From: Protula sp. h YS-2021
Lineage: Eukaryota > Annelida > Polychaeta > Sabellida > Serpulidae
Assembly (NCBI GenBank): GCA_949752745.1
Contig: OX457025.1
Location: forward strand, 97,963,804-98,027,803
Direction: 5' to 3'
DNA: 64,000 nt
Below are positions 44,130 to 55,781 of the stretch, piece by piece (position 1 is the stretch's first letter; the number at the start of each line of letters is the position of its first letter). Below the pieces are notes generated by a model, which saw nothing but the letters and a program-made list of their open reading frames with translations, was not told the origin of the DNA and did no database searches. The translations under genes were made by a program, and so were the position numbers.

Positions 44130-45735
44130 TGCCATAAAAGTTTTGTTGGCACCTGGACGATTTTTGGTGCAGTTATTTGTGATAGTTTAATTAAAAGGAA
44201 GCTTATGGGCAAAAATATCAATGCCACGTTTGATTCTTATTTCCCCAGGCAGGCCGTTTGTTGGGGGGGGGGGGGCACTCAAGTACAAATTGTAGTTAGG
44301 GAAGAATCGCCCCTTTTTGTGGGAAATGTGGAATACTGAATGAGCATTACCGCTTTTTTTAACGATATTGACACTTCGCGCGGACCGCGTCTGGCCCCCA
44401 AATTACCACCCCTTTCTCCGCGTCAATATGTTTACTTTTCATCCACTCCAGGGATTGGGACATTAACTAGGTGAGACAACTGGTACCCTTTTTAAAAAAA
44501 ATGAAATAAACCCAATGAGTGTGGAAACGGTTTCAACACTGAGTGAGGAATGGAGGACTGATTCCGTGTTGCTATTAGTTTGGCTTCTGTGAGCGCCTCT
44601 GCTAAAAAATCCCCGTTCCACCCACCTACTCCCCACCCCACCTTGGGATCGGAGATAAATCAGCGGACAATCCGGTTTGTTTTACCAGCTGCAAGGTTCA
44701 AATTAACCTCAAACACTCCCAGCTTTGCGCTCAACGGGAAGCAGTTCCAGCTGTGGGCTATAACCAAGCAAAACTCCATTCACTTGAGACATAATTGCGG
44801 CTTTTTCACGAGACCAGACAAGCATCGATCTATAAAAGGAAACCTAAAAAGTTATAACCAGGCCGGAATTAGCGTCACATGTTGACTTCAAGTAGGGGTG
44901 GGGGGGGGCATTATTTTATTTTAGTTATACTGTAACGATTGCCAAGTAACTCCGGTCCCTTGCAATTTGAATAACCAAACAGGCAACATCATTCAAAATA
45001 CGGGAAAACAAAATCTAACTGTCAAAAATCCTCCTAGAGCTGGAAAAGAACGTTTTCTCACATACACACCATCAGCTAGTTTAGGCTACAGTTTCTGTTA
45101 TTCGTAGAGTTGTATCCCTGTGCTTTTGAAAGACACCGCAATCTCTAATACAAAGATAAACCTTGCTTATATATCCAGCTCAAAGTCCTTTTTTTTTTTG
45201 TTGTTTTGCGCACGGCTCTAAAGTTATTCCCACTGGAAGCCTGGTTATAGTGAACAAAGCTGAAATTGGCGTAACTCCATGGATAACCAGGGAGAGAGGC
45301 TGCTGAAACTTGTGTCACAACAACACCACAACAAGGAAACGAAAGCCCCCCCCCCCCCCCCCCTGAATTAAGACTAGCCCGGAAATAAATCCAGTTTCGA
45401 CTATCTCCTTGTTGCTATAAAGAAGGGGAGATAAGACCACCCCTGAATTCGCCCGTGTAATATAGGAGTAAACGAATAATGTGAAATGATAAAGAAAAGG
45501 GAAGGGTTTGGTGGGGGTGGGAAAAAAATAATAACGAAATCCGCTAATTATGGTAAAAAATGGCCCGCTAGAGTAGGGGGATGGGATGGGTGGTGGGTTT
45601 GGGGGGGGGGGGGGGGGCAAAACAAATCAACAGAGGTGCACAGCAAAAATATGACGTTGAAAAACGTTTCGATTTGACGCTCTTTGAATTTGCTTGACCT
45701 TATGTCATTTATTTTGCAGTAAGTAGAACCCTAAA
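44130..45735 (+). repeat. Diverged duplicated intronic block, copy 1
   Basis: Landmarks shared with 46000-47915 in the same order: GGTGCAGTTATTTGTGATAG then AAAATATCAATGCCA; CTATAACCAAGCAAAACTCC (44758); ACTCCATGGATAACCAGGGA (45272); ATTTTGCAGTAAGTAGA (45713). G and C homopolymers up to 18 bases lie at 44263, 45346 and 45601. No gene. Confidence 0.6.
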
Positions 45736-45769
45736 GGGCAATATTGGTTGACGGAAAAACACTACCTTC

Positions 45770-45995
45770 TTGAACGGAAGTTGACCATTATCTCGAAAAT
45801 ATTTAGAGATAGGGCGATTCTGAACTTATCTTCGTACCGTTTGGCCTAAAAGACGTTATATAAGAGGTACCTCGGTGACCTCCTCCGTTATGGTCAAGGC
45901 AAAAAACCAGAAGTTGATCATTATCTCGAAAAAGTTCAGAGAGCGATTTTGAGCTTATTTTTTACTTTTTGGCCCAAAAAGAAGTTATATACTTT
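45770..45995 (+). repeat. GGTCAAGG satellite family, locus 2
   Basis: Two units of about 130 bp with GAAGTTGACCATTATCTCG, GCGATTCTGAACTTATC, GGCCTAAAAGACGTTATA and TTATGGTCAAGGC, the module order of the array at 14833. Confidence 0.7.
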
Positions 45996-45999
45996 TCCT

Positions 46000-47915
46000 G
46001 AAACTTGGACGGACCCTGGGTGCAGTTATTTGTACTAGTTAATTTAAAAGGGGGCATATCAATAAAAATATCAATGCTATGTTGAAGGTTCATTTCTCCA
46101 TGCGAGGAAATTTTTACGAAATTGGCACTGCGCGCAAGCCGAGTCTGGTTTCAAAATTACCACATGCATATGATATCAAATGCCACCCCCTTTCTTCCCT
46201 GACTTCTATCAGTAATAGGCACAAAGCTTCCTGCCACAACTTTCACTGCTCCACATTGCATAGAAACTTGCACCCGCTTTGGGCAAAAAAAATCTGTTTA
46301 GAGAGATTTCCATACTGTATCGCTGAACACAGCGGAGTTTGAATCTTATTATTTTCCCCTTAGGTCTGTAAAAAGAGCTCTCTGTGTGATTTAGTGTGTC
46401 CTATACTAAGCGCCGCACCATCGCACCATCAAAGTTTTAACGTCTGGGTTCGGTTCAGGGGTACATCTGTAGGCAATCGTGGTTATTTTATTAGCTGCAA
46501 GATTTGAATTTCCCCAAAACGCCTCTACTGCAACGAAATACCATTAAAATGTCAAAATCTTTTTCCACTGGTAGCCTGACGTTTCTTCGGACGACATTTC
46601 ATCCGTAAAAAATGTTCAAGGTGCGACAATTCATCGGAATTGTATGTAACATATTTAAAGTGCAAAACTCAGCTTCACAGTCACCCCTTTTTACCTTTTA
46701 GCCACATTAGTTCTCAGATGCAGACACCCAATACACATTAGTTCTCATATGCAGACACCCAGTACATATTAGTTCTCAGATGTCAGACGGTCAGTGCACA
46801 TAAGTTCTTTGATGTCAGACGCGAAGTACACATTAGTCCTCAGATGCAAGAGACACTAATACACATCCCTTTACTTTTCCCGGTTCGCTGGTATGCCGTG
46901 GTTCCTCCCCTTTCGTTTCTAAGATGTATGGGTGCCTATATGGGCAAATGAGTGTGCGCCACTGATGAAGGGAATTGCCTGCCCAACCAGTGTGGCCCCT
47001 GTGCCTCCTATCATGGGGCAAAAATGTACTGCAGCACTAGTGTTCTTTGACTCGGGTCAGCCTCAAACTGGGAATCTGTTTCGGCTGTAGGCTATAACCA
47101 GGCAAAACTCCCATCACGTCAGACTAAACATGGCGTAATCGTTTTCAGCGGCAGCTGCATTGAGGTCAGAGATAACTTTGGTACACAAATGGAACTATAA
47201 AACAAATGTTAACACCAGGACAGAAATAACACCATGTGTTGATAACAATGATAGAACGACTGGGGGTGGGGGTGGGGGGGGGGGGGGTTGGGGGGTTGAT
47301 TGCGGTTGCGACCGCAAAGGAATTCCCATCCGTTTCAGTTTAAATATTTCGCTTTTCCAAATATCGAACCAAATAGACAAAACAGCGAAAAACAAATATT
47401 CAAACCTCATGCCCTCCTCCTCTACTTGTATCTGTAAAAAATCACATGCTCGACTATGTAATTGTTAGGTTATAGTGTCTTAATTTTTATCTCCCCTTAT
47501 CTTTGAAACAGGCTGTGCACTGCATATAAGTGTCATTTACCCCCCCCCCCCCTCCCGATCCCCAGGGCATTATTCTGAACACAAAGATAAAGTCTGATTA
47601 TAAAAACGTTCAAAGCCTATGAGTGCTTTGCACACGTCTCTAAAATTATCGACAGCCTGGTTATAAGGTTTGTGATTGAAGCTAAAATTCACGTAAGTCC
47701 ACGGATAACCAGGGAAAGAGGCTACTGAAATCCATGTGACCACCACACCATAACAAAGGGAAAAAACACCCCTGGAATAAAACAGATCCCCAAAACAAAT
47801 TGATAGAGGTGCACAAAAATATGACATAGAAAAGTCTGGATTTGTTTTGTTTTCGTTGACACCATAAAAGTGTAAAAAAATCACTTGTATTTTGCAGTAG
47901 GTAGACCATAAAGGG
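46000..47915 (+). repeat. Diverged duplicated intronic block, copy 2
   Basis: Matches 44130-45735: GGTGCAGTTATTTGTACTAG (46020), CTATAACCAGGCAAAACTCC (47092), CCACGGATAACCAGGGAAAG (47699) and TTTTGCAGTAGGTAGAC (47891). It also holds an internal array of about 34-40 bp units, ACACATTAGTTCTCAGATG, at 46704-46850. No gene. Confidence 0.6.
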
Positions 47916-48089
47916 TGAGATTCGATAGACGTAAAAAATATCACCTTTTTGAAAGCGGCGTTCTTTACACATCAGAGCGACATTCCTAACCTTCCCAGTA
48001 AATCCTGCGACGTGGAAGACACGTTATACTACCCGTCAGGTTTGAGTTAATCATGGAATTTAGAATACCTGCTCAACGACGTGGGATAG

Positions 48090-48770
48090 ATGCTGAAGGA
48101 GTACACACAGACGTCGAAATCGATGTCGATTTGAAGTTGCGCTGTCGATCTGACCAAACTACAACATTAACTCTGGTTGTATTTTGGTTGCGAGAGGCCA
48201 CGACCACAGAGAGGAATAGACGATGTACAAGCAACGTTTAGTTGTTGCTTTTGGTCCTAATAAAAACACAACTTTCTTTGATGTCTGATCAACGTCTTTG
48301 GTGCAACGTTGAAAAGACGTCGGAAAATCAACGTTGGACAGACGTCGAAAAATCGGCGTTGTATAGACGTTTGATGCACAACCAAAAATATATATCCTTG
48401 TTATCGCCCACCAAAAATGGTACCCATGACAGGTGACTTCGTAAACAGACCGAAACAAGGACGTAAAATATGAGAATGTCAGGAGGTTCTTAAGCTGCTC
48501 CCACATACTTCTGAAAAATATTCATGGAAAACGACTTCATACATATCCTGAAATAGCGCCTGAGCCGAGCACTGGATGCTGCAATGCAGGGTGACTTATC
48601 GTTGCCAAGATTGTGATTCCAAATTAGTAGTGCCCCTAGACCTATCGTCGCTTTCCCGACCTCTCTATAACGACTCCTTCTCGACCTTCCCGACGTCTAT
48701 ACAACGCTGTTAAGTCTTGCATTAACAATCAAAATCCGTCGCTGGTCCGACGTCGGTGAGACGTCTGCCC
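48090..48770 (+). repeat. GACGTC-rich dispersed repeat, copy 2
   Basis: Same family as 23800-24395: TCAACGTCTTTGGTGCAACG, GTTGTATAGACGT, TTATCGCCCACC and GGACGTAAAATATGAGAAT in the same order. Ends near GACGTCGGTGAGACGTCT, then CCCAGTG. Confidence 0.6.
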
Positions 48771-49021
48771 AGTGTTAATCCAGTATTTACTGGGTGATTT
48801 GTCTTGTGTATGCCGATCCAAAGTAGACTGAGGGCCTGAAAAGCCCAGTCGTGTTAGGTATTTTCGAGATATGCTTTCACTTCGCAAAAGTTTCGAATTC
48901 GCTTATCTCCAGTTTTAGATGGATTTCCCTCCTGGTCGAAGACTTCCAGGCAATAGAAATGAACTTTTTGTTGCAGTTCGAACCAAAGAGAATGAAGGAA
49001 TCCTCTGGTATTGCCTCACTG

Positions 49022-49833
49022 CCCGAACACTCGCGTAACGTCTAAAATACATCTATACTAGATCGGCAATATCGGCAACTTCGTCGGCCGATGTATCGGT
49101 TGCACATAGGATTAACTATGGCCCGACGCATAATAGATATAGCGGCTTCGTGCATCGGATATACATCGGGCCGATATATCTTTAATACGTCGGGCCACCG
49201 TCGGAAATATCCCTACAAATTCTTCGACGTCGGATACCAACCGTCGGCTATACGTCGGTTATACGTTTATATTCCGATGCATTCCGACGAACTTCCTATG
49301 ATTTTTATACGTAAAAAATATTGTTTCTAACCTTAACTGACCCATTGAACCTTTACCAACCATTCATAATTCACATATTCATACATACACCATAGCATAT
49401 TGATATACAACATAGCATATCTATATATAGCAACTGAACACTAGTACTTACTCGGGTTTGAACCGGGGACCTCTTGCTCCTAGGCGCGGAACATACCTCT
49501 ACTCCACGGCGGCTGGGGCTAGTTTATTGAGGCAAATGATAATTTTCAAGTATATTCATAATGCTCCACTATTGATTCTTCATAATGTCCCCTACAAAAC
49601 GTCAATCGATAAATTTCCGACGCCGAATAAGCATCGGAAAATATGCGTTTTATAGACGGATAAAAAATACGTATAATATACGATTGCAATATCGGCATCT
49701 TTTTTCCGATGTATTTCCGACGTCGTTTATACATAGGAAAATATGCGTTTTAAAAAAATACGTATATTACGCGTTGGCAATATCGGCATATTTTTCCGAC
49801 GCTGTGGAATATGTGGAGCACTCGAACACAACG

Positions 49834-49867
<34 letters not shown>

Positions 49868-50633
49868 TTCATTTCAAGTTATGCGTGAAATACACAAATT
49901 TAGAGATCCATTGGAAATCGGTATATTTCCGACGTTTCACCGACAAATATAACTATATGTATAATATGCGTATATTTTTATACGCATATTACATGCTTGT
50001 AATATCTCAAATAAAAAAAAATAGTTTTCGTCGGAATTCGGTATATTTCCGACGTATAGCCGATGCAGTGATATATTTGTATATTATACGATTATTGTAA
50101 TCCGTCGGTTATACATCAATAATATCTTTTTCAAAAACAATTAAGTTTTGTTCCGTCGGAAGTACGTCTATGTCAGACGTTGGGCCGACATATACAAATA
50201 TATGTACAATGTACGTATAACTAAATACTTCGAATATACGTATGCAATATCCGTTTCATTTTTTTTACCATTGGTCGGAAGTTAATCTATTTCCAACGTA
50301 TAACCAATGCATAAAAATATATGTATAATATATGCATTGAGAAATACGTGTAATATATGAATATAATATTTTTAGCAAAAAAAAAAAAATCCCAATTGGT
50401 CAGAAGTTCGTCGGAAAAATATGTCGGCCCGATGAATATTTGCCAACATCTATTAAACTGAGGAAAATAATCAGCGGTAACCGATGAACTTCCGACGCAT
50501 GAGAAAAAAATGGAAATTCGACTATTGCCAACCTATAACCGATGCATTACCGATGCATCGAAGCCGATGCCGACGTTTTCCGACCTGGTTTATACCGTTC
50601 CGACGTCGGCCCGACGTTACGCGAGTGTTCGGG
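49022..50633 (+). mobile_element. Non-autonomous DNA transposon, 1.61 kb, copy 2
   Basis: Same 21-bp terminal inverted repeats and interior as 28092-29764, flanked by TG (49020-49021 and 50634-50635). The sequence on either side joins into a continuous DIRS terminal repeat, which confirms the insertion borders. Differences from copy 1 are mainly small deletions and a shorter (AT)n tract. Confidence 0.85.
49452..49513 (-). ncRNA. tRNA-Pro(AGG)-like segment, second transposon copy
   Basis: Nearly identical to 28521-28583, with the A-box-like GTGGAGTAGAGGTATG, AGG anticodon-loop position and GTCCCCGGTTCAAAC. One base beside the anticodon loop is missing (CCTAGGAGC against CCTAGGATGC), so it is further from a functional tRNA. 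Confidence 0.45.
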
Positions 50634-50635
50634 TG

Positions 50636-52213
50636 ATGACACAGGACATTCCCTTCAAGCGTGTTGTGTGTTGTAAACACATGCCATTCTAGTTACAAGG
50701 GGCCAGTTTGCTTCAGTTTTAATTATTTAACTAAGCAAGAACTATTTTATCATATTCTAAAATTTGGATGCATTTGGTTCGAGTAAAGAGCAAATTTCAG
50801 CACTTGTAGCTTCGGTCTGGTAGATGTTGAGCTTAAACGTAGCGGTGACATGTCGATCGTCCCGTGAAGTGTGCCTCTTATTCTCCATAAGAAGCTACAA
50901 AATCGAGTATCAGATAACACTTCCAGTACACATCGTCTAGGAGTTGTTTCGAGCCTTTACAGTCCGCGTTGTCTGCTTAGGCTTCAAGCTTTATTCAGGT
51001 GACTGCGCCGTAGCAGAAATGGCCAGCTTTTGCTTAAGCTGGCACTTTATGAGCCAGGATCGGTTTTGTACGAGCAAACTCTGCATTACTGTCTGGGCGG
51101 AAAAAAGACGATTTCTTTTTAGTTTTAGAGCTTGTCGCACTTTTGGGTTCACATTCCAGTAATGGGACTGTCAAACGGTCTGTGAATGGTGTACAGTGCT
51201 CGTACGGTGCCTGGTAAGGCGTCCTAAAGCCTGACCAAGAACAGTACCAGGGGACCATAATCCTTAACCGCGCGTCCCGTGCCGGACAGTCCGCCATGGG
51301 ACATATGGGAACATGGGTCCTTATGGGAACATGGGTCAGAGCCACATGTGAACATGGGGCTATGGGACAATTTGGCAACATGCTAAGATGGATCCTCGTT
51401 TTTTCGTCTAGAACCGTCTAAATTGATATCTGATGACAATTTGAGATAATTTTAGGGTGATATCTGTGGGAGCAAATTCTGCATTGCTGATCTTTGACAG
51501 GGCAAAAAGAGATGCTTTCAGATTTCTTATGCTAGTGGCACGTTTCCTGCCACATTCCCGTAATCAGACCGTCTTTGGTCCGTCAGCAGACGGATGGTCC
51601 ACGACACCCTCGCGGTCTTCGGACGGAGGGAGCTGGGGTCTGACCCCGGGCCCAGGTGGTACTCGGTTACCATGGTTAGTGCTGTTCCGCACCGATTCGG
51701 ACGGGAAATTGTAAGTAATCACGCCTATAAGCCTCTCTTGTCGTCTAGAATCGTCTAAATTGTCTTCTGAATGCAACTTGAGATGATTTCAACGGTTTTA
51801 GTCACTGAATAAGGATTGAAGTAATGTTTTAAGGAATGCCTTCTCTGAGTCATCGTAGAAAAAGCCCGTTTTGTTTAAGCTTACACTCCACAAGACGAGA
51901 TCTGTATTGTAAAGCAATTCCTGCACTCCTGATCTTTGTCCAGGTGAAAAGAGATGTTTTTTTTTTGCACTTCTAGGGTTTGTGGTATGTTTTTCGCCAC
52001 ATTCGTAATCGGACGGTCAGCAGACGGTAACGGGCGGTACACGGTACCCTCAAGGTCTTCAGAGAGGAGTCCTAGGGTTTAACCTCGGACGGTCCTAGGT
52101 CAGGGTGGTCGATCCCATGGTGACCTAGGGCCTAAGTGTTCTAATTTAAGTAACTGTGCGTGTTTACTCGTAACACAGTTACCTTATGGCCTCTTCTTCT
52201 GCTTGCCTTTCAG
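50636..52213 (+). other. Leader region of DIRS relic C
   Basis: Corresponds to the predicted leader intron of A and B. The donor position reads ACAAG|GG (mutated from GT) near 50699. The acceptor CTGCTTGCCTTTCAG is intact at 52213. Between them lie palindromic GGGACATATGGGAACATGGG and GGTCC/GGACC-type repeats. Short frames here are not genes. Confidence 0.5.
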
Positions 52214-52915
52214 ACAGGGGCCAGCCTGCAATCGCCACTCAATGCTCTTCAGCGTTCGCACCCTCCCACAGCGCTCAACCTGCAGTCGGTCAGCGACCGT
52301 TGTATTAGGCACAGCGACCCACCAATTGGCGGGACAACGGACGGTATTCGGTCACCATGGGTGAGTCCCGTCAGCACTTTCGTGACGGATTGTGCAGACG
52401 GAGCGATTCAGGCATTGTAGGACTTACGTCACGCTCCCATCAATGGGGCAGAGGAATCGTTCCCCTCACCGAGGTAGAGATAGTGAGAAGAAAAGAACTT
52501 AGCCCTTTAAGAAATGTCGTTAACTTAATGAGGAAAGAGGCGATAGAGGAAATACCAGAAAATCAGAGAGCTACTTCAGCAGAATGTTTCTGGTCCCCTA
52601 AAAATTCCGAGGATGGAGATTAGTGACCGACCTCTCCTCCCGCAACGAGTTTTTACAAGTAACCGCCTTCCTAATGCATACGGCCCAGGCCATAAAAGAA
52701 ACTGTGTAGGCAGAGATGTGGGACACGTCACTAGACCTGTCCGACGCTGACCTTCACATCCTCCTTCATCACTCAGCCAGAAGGTTCTTGGCTTCCACAC
52801 GGGGCAAAAACGGATCTGTGTATGCCGATTCAAAGAAACAGAGGGTACTGAAAAGCGCAGTCGTGTTAGGCACTTTCGAGACATACTATAACTGGACCGT
52901 TTTCACTGTTGAGTA
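52214..52915 (+). pseudogene. DIRS C ORF1 start fused to RT fragment
   Basis: The first 120 bases translate as GASLQSPLNALQRSHPPT and SVSDRCIRHSDPP, matching the ORF1 N-terminus of B, but the ATG has been lost. From about 52440 the sequence resembles the RT N-terminal region (LMRKEAIEEIPENQ, then NEFLQVTAFLMHTAQAIK, then SLDLSDADLHI) with stops and frame changes. The rest of ORF1 and everything after the first RT aspartate block are gone. A dead, internally deleted copy. Confidence 0.75.
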
Positions 52916-52929
52916 GCGAAAATTACACT

Positions 52930-53445
52930 TGGAGGCCACAAAAAATACGATTCTGAACTCTTAAAATTCAGAACTGACCAAATGGTCGAAATTAAGCTCA
53001 AAATCGCACTACCTCTAACCGTTTTTAGAAGTTTCGGTTTTTAACTCTGACAATGACCGTGGAGGTCGAGGTCACCGATGTACCCCTTACATGTCGTCTT
53101 TTAGATCCAAAGGGTCGAAAATAAGCTCCAAATTGCTCTACCTTTAACTGTTTCCAAGATAATGATCAACTTCCGGTTTTTAATTTTGACCATGACCGAG
53201 GAAGGCAAGGTCACCGAGGTGATTCTTACATGTCGTCTTTTAGGCCCAAAGGGTCGAAAATAGCCTTCAAATCGCTCAATATCTAACCGTTTTCCAGATA
53301 ATAGTCAACTTCCTGTTTTTACTTTGACCATGGCCAAGGAGGTCACAGTCACCGAGATACCCTTTACATATAGGGTCTTTTAGGTCAAAAAGAAAATAAG
53401 CTTGAAATAGCTCTATCTGTAACCGTTTTTGAGATAATGATCAAT
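52930..53445 (-). repeat. GGTCAAGG satellite family, locus 3 (inverted)
   Basis: About four units of roughly 128 bp with TGACCATGACCGAGGAAGGC, AAGGTCACCGAGGT, ACATGTCGTCTTTTAGG, CCAAAGGGTCGAAAATA and AACCGTTTTCCAGATAATAG. Read on the minus strand these match the modules at 14833 and 45770. This is the most regular of the three loci. Confidence 0.75.
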
Positions 53446-55058
53446 CGTTTTCTAAGCTCATGATAAAAAATGAGGATTTCACGACGTCTCATCTTCCGCT
53501 ATCAGTGAGCCAACTTTCATCACTCTTTAGCAATTGGGAAAAACCAACACGCTGCAGTTAGCTGCAGCTTGCACACACATACTGTAATTGCTCTCATTGT
53601 GGAGAGTCGGGCGACCAATACGCCTGTGTTGATCTCATAACAGTTCCTTGAACTGCGAAAGCAAAGCGTTTGCCTGCCTTGTAATGGGCAACATTGGCAA
53701 CATTTCAGTGTGCATTTTTACGTATTAAATGTTGATGAATTTCTGTAGAAATTGAGCTGAACTAACTACACATCCTACATCATGTCTCTGCCAAATATGG
53801 TCGTCATAGCCCTAGAAGTCTCAGAGGAGTTAGCGTGACAAGGTTTTGGTGAAAAAAGGAAACATGCGGAAAAAACTTTACCGAGTCGTTCGAAAGCAAT
53901 AAACTAGGGGATTGAAAATCCCCTAGTGTCATAATAGGTTGTGACTAATTCGTACTATAGACACTGTTGGTGATGTATTTTTAGCGGTGACATACATATG
54001 ATGTAAGTGGCAAATTCGTGTAACTGATAGTTATTTCACGGCAACTAGAAGATGATTGCTCCGTTTTTCTGGCTTAACTGGAAAATATTCTTTCTGTAAA
54101 ATATCGCGTTGACCTAGAGAGTAGTGACATGACTATTCGGGTAACAGGCTTTAGGGGTGAGGGTGGGGCTATTGGGATATGGGGGATATTGGGGTATGGG
54201 GTATATGTACATGATGGAATGTTTGCAGTCTCCTTTGGACACAAGCTTGAACCTCGTCTCGTTTGTTCCATGGAGTTTCGAAAGAGCCCCCAGTTCCTTT
54301 TATGGGGTGCTGGATATGCTGACTGAAATGAATTGAAGTGTCCACTGTTAAATATAAAATTCTGGCGGACTGCGTATGGCCTCAGATTTAACCCGTCCTC
54401 CCTTCTCCGCGTTTTTTTTTCTTTTATTTCTCTCCTTTTTTTGCACGCGTGGGAACACATTTGCTTCCATGTGCCTGCCTCCCCCAATCATGTGTCATTT
54501 CTGTTTGTTTCCTGCATTTTACCCTACTGGAAAAGACATAAATAAAACTTCCGGGTGTACACTATTTAGTTTTAGATTTTCCTCCTTTGATGATTTTGTA
54601 TTTTATATATGTTGCTGTTGCTATGTCATCTAGTGAAAAAAGTGTTGCAAGAAAACACCCCTTTTTAATACCACAATACACTGAAAAAGGATAATGGCCG
54701 ATAAGCACAGTGTCGACAAAATACGCAAATCCCAGAAATTGCGTTTTATTTTGAAATTGACCAAACAGTTACTGAACGATACTGGGGACAAAATGGTCAA
54801 AATTGGCATTGATTACATGTTATTGCAATTACAACAATGAATTGCAATTCCTTTTTCTGTCACTTTCTTCATCATCAGCTTTAGGCTATTCAAATTTTCA
54901 AAATCTTCACCCTGGAATAGTACGTTTCCTGTTCTGATTTTCTGATAAATCGCATGAATCGGCTGAAAACGAAGGTGATGGGGCTTGGAACTCCATCCTC
55001 GATCCTTCAGCTCACCGAATCAATCTTTCTTTTAATCGATTTTAAACAATGTTTATAG
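53446..55058. other. Intron sequence, no gene
   Basis: Frames at 54074-54633 on both strands have no motif. A perfect hairpin sits at 53904-53926 (CTAGGGGATT, loop GAA, inverted copy). The last 30 bases lead to the acceptor of the next BIR exon (GTTTATAG). Confidence 0.45.
53904..53926 (+). repeat. Perfect 10-bp hairpin
   Basis: CTAGGGGATT and its exact reverse complement are separated by GAA. It is followed by TGTCATAA. It resembles a bacterial terminator stem but the genomic context is animal; function unknown. Confidence 0.5.
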
Positions 55059-55231
55059 GTCAAGGTGACAACGTGAAATGCTTCTTCTGTGATGGCGGCT
55101 TACGTAACTGGGAGCGTAATGATGACCCGTGGCTGGAGCATGCGCGCTGGTTCCCAAAGTGTGGCTATTTGCTGATCAAGAAGGGTGAAGAGTATGTGAA
55201 GGATATCCGGAAGCGCTATTCACCACCCGGT
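55059..55231 (+). CDS. IAP gene exon: C-terminal half of the BIR domain
   Basis: The acceptor TTTATAG precedes 55059 and the donor GGT|GTAAGT follows 55231. The first two bases complete the split glycine codon from the exon at 43091-43305. The exon carries the zinc ligands of a standard type II BIR: CFFC, then His after 16 residues, then Cys after six (LEHARWFPKC), with the conserved GLRNWE and DDPW. The tail LLIKKGEEYVKDIRKRY is typical of the segment following the last BIR in IAPs. It ends in phase 0 and splices toward exons outside this window, where UBA and RING domains would be expected. Confidence 0.85.
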
Positions 55232-55722
55232 GTAAGTATTTCAAAACAAAGGGATCGAAATCCAACGAGGCTGTCTTGTTAAATTAATAAATCCCAGCAA
55301 CGCCAGATTGTTTTGGCACTGTGGTTAAAGTAGGTCACAGTGCACGCCTAGCTTCACCTGTGTTGGCAAATTTTGCAGTTTTGACTGGGGCATCTGGTCA
55401 GCGGTCATTCCGACATCGAATGATGGAGGTCGAGGCGCTGACTGGACCACTCATGATGAGTCGTCTGTAAGTTGGTAATTGGCTGCATTTCACTAGTTCA
55501 GCGGTTTGCGTGTTTCCTGTTCCTACAGTGTGTCACTGTACTTAGATTAAGCTGGTTTTGTTCCGCATAATCTCCAAAAGCTATAAACATGGCATAGGCA
55601 TTGAGATAGCCAAAGTATTTCTATTTTCAAACATTTCGATGAAGTTCAAACATTCTTCCCTTCATCGCTCTTATTTTAGTAGTCCTACAATAGCTTTAAG
55701 AAGTGTCTCAAAATTAGAAAAA
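55232..55722. other. Intron sequence, no gene
   Basis: Begins with a strong donor (GTAAGTATT). The short plus frame 55558-55791 runs into the DIRS terminus and is not a gene. Confidence 0.5.
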
Positions 55723-55781
55723 AAACTATCGTTTTATTTCGTAAAACGAGCTTTTACGAGTAAAAGCGCAATTCGCGTTCT

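Larger units (their letters stand above)
48785..52915 (+). mobile_element. Decayed DIRS copy C, sense orientation, interrupted by a transposon
   Basis: A 5' terminal-repeat relic begins near 48880 (TCACTTCGCAAAAG, GAATTCGCTTATCTCCA, AATAGAAATGAA). It breaks at 49021 where the 1.6-kb transposon is inserted and resumes at 50636 with CATTCCCTTCAAGCGTGTTG. A palindrome-rich leader, an ORF1 start region and then an RT fragment follow, with most of ORF1 deleted and ORF3 and the 3' end absent. About 75 bp near 48784-48858 repeats at 52816-52890. Confidence 0.75.

Noticed and set aside
53904..53926. Intrinsic transcription terminator
   Set aside because: Bacterial-type terminators are not expected here and no T-run follows.
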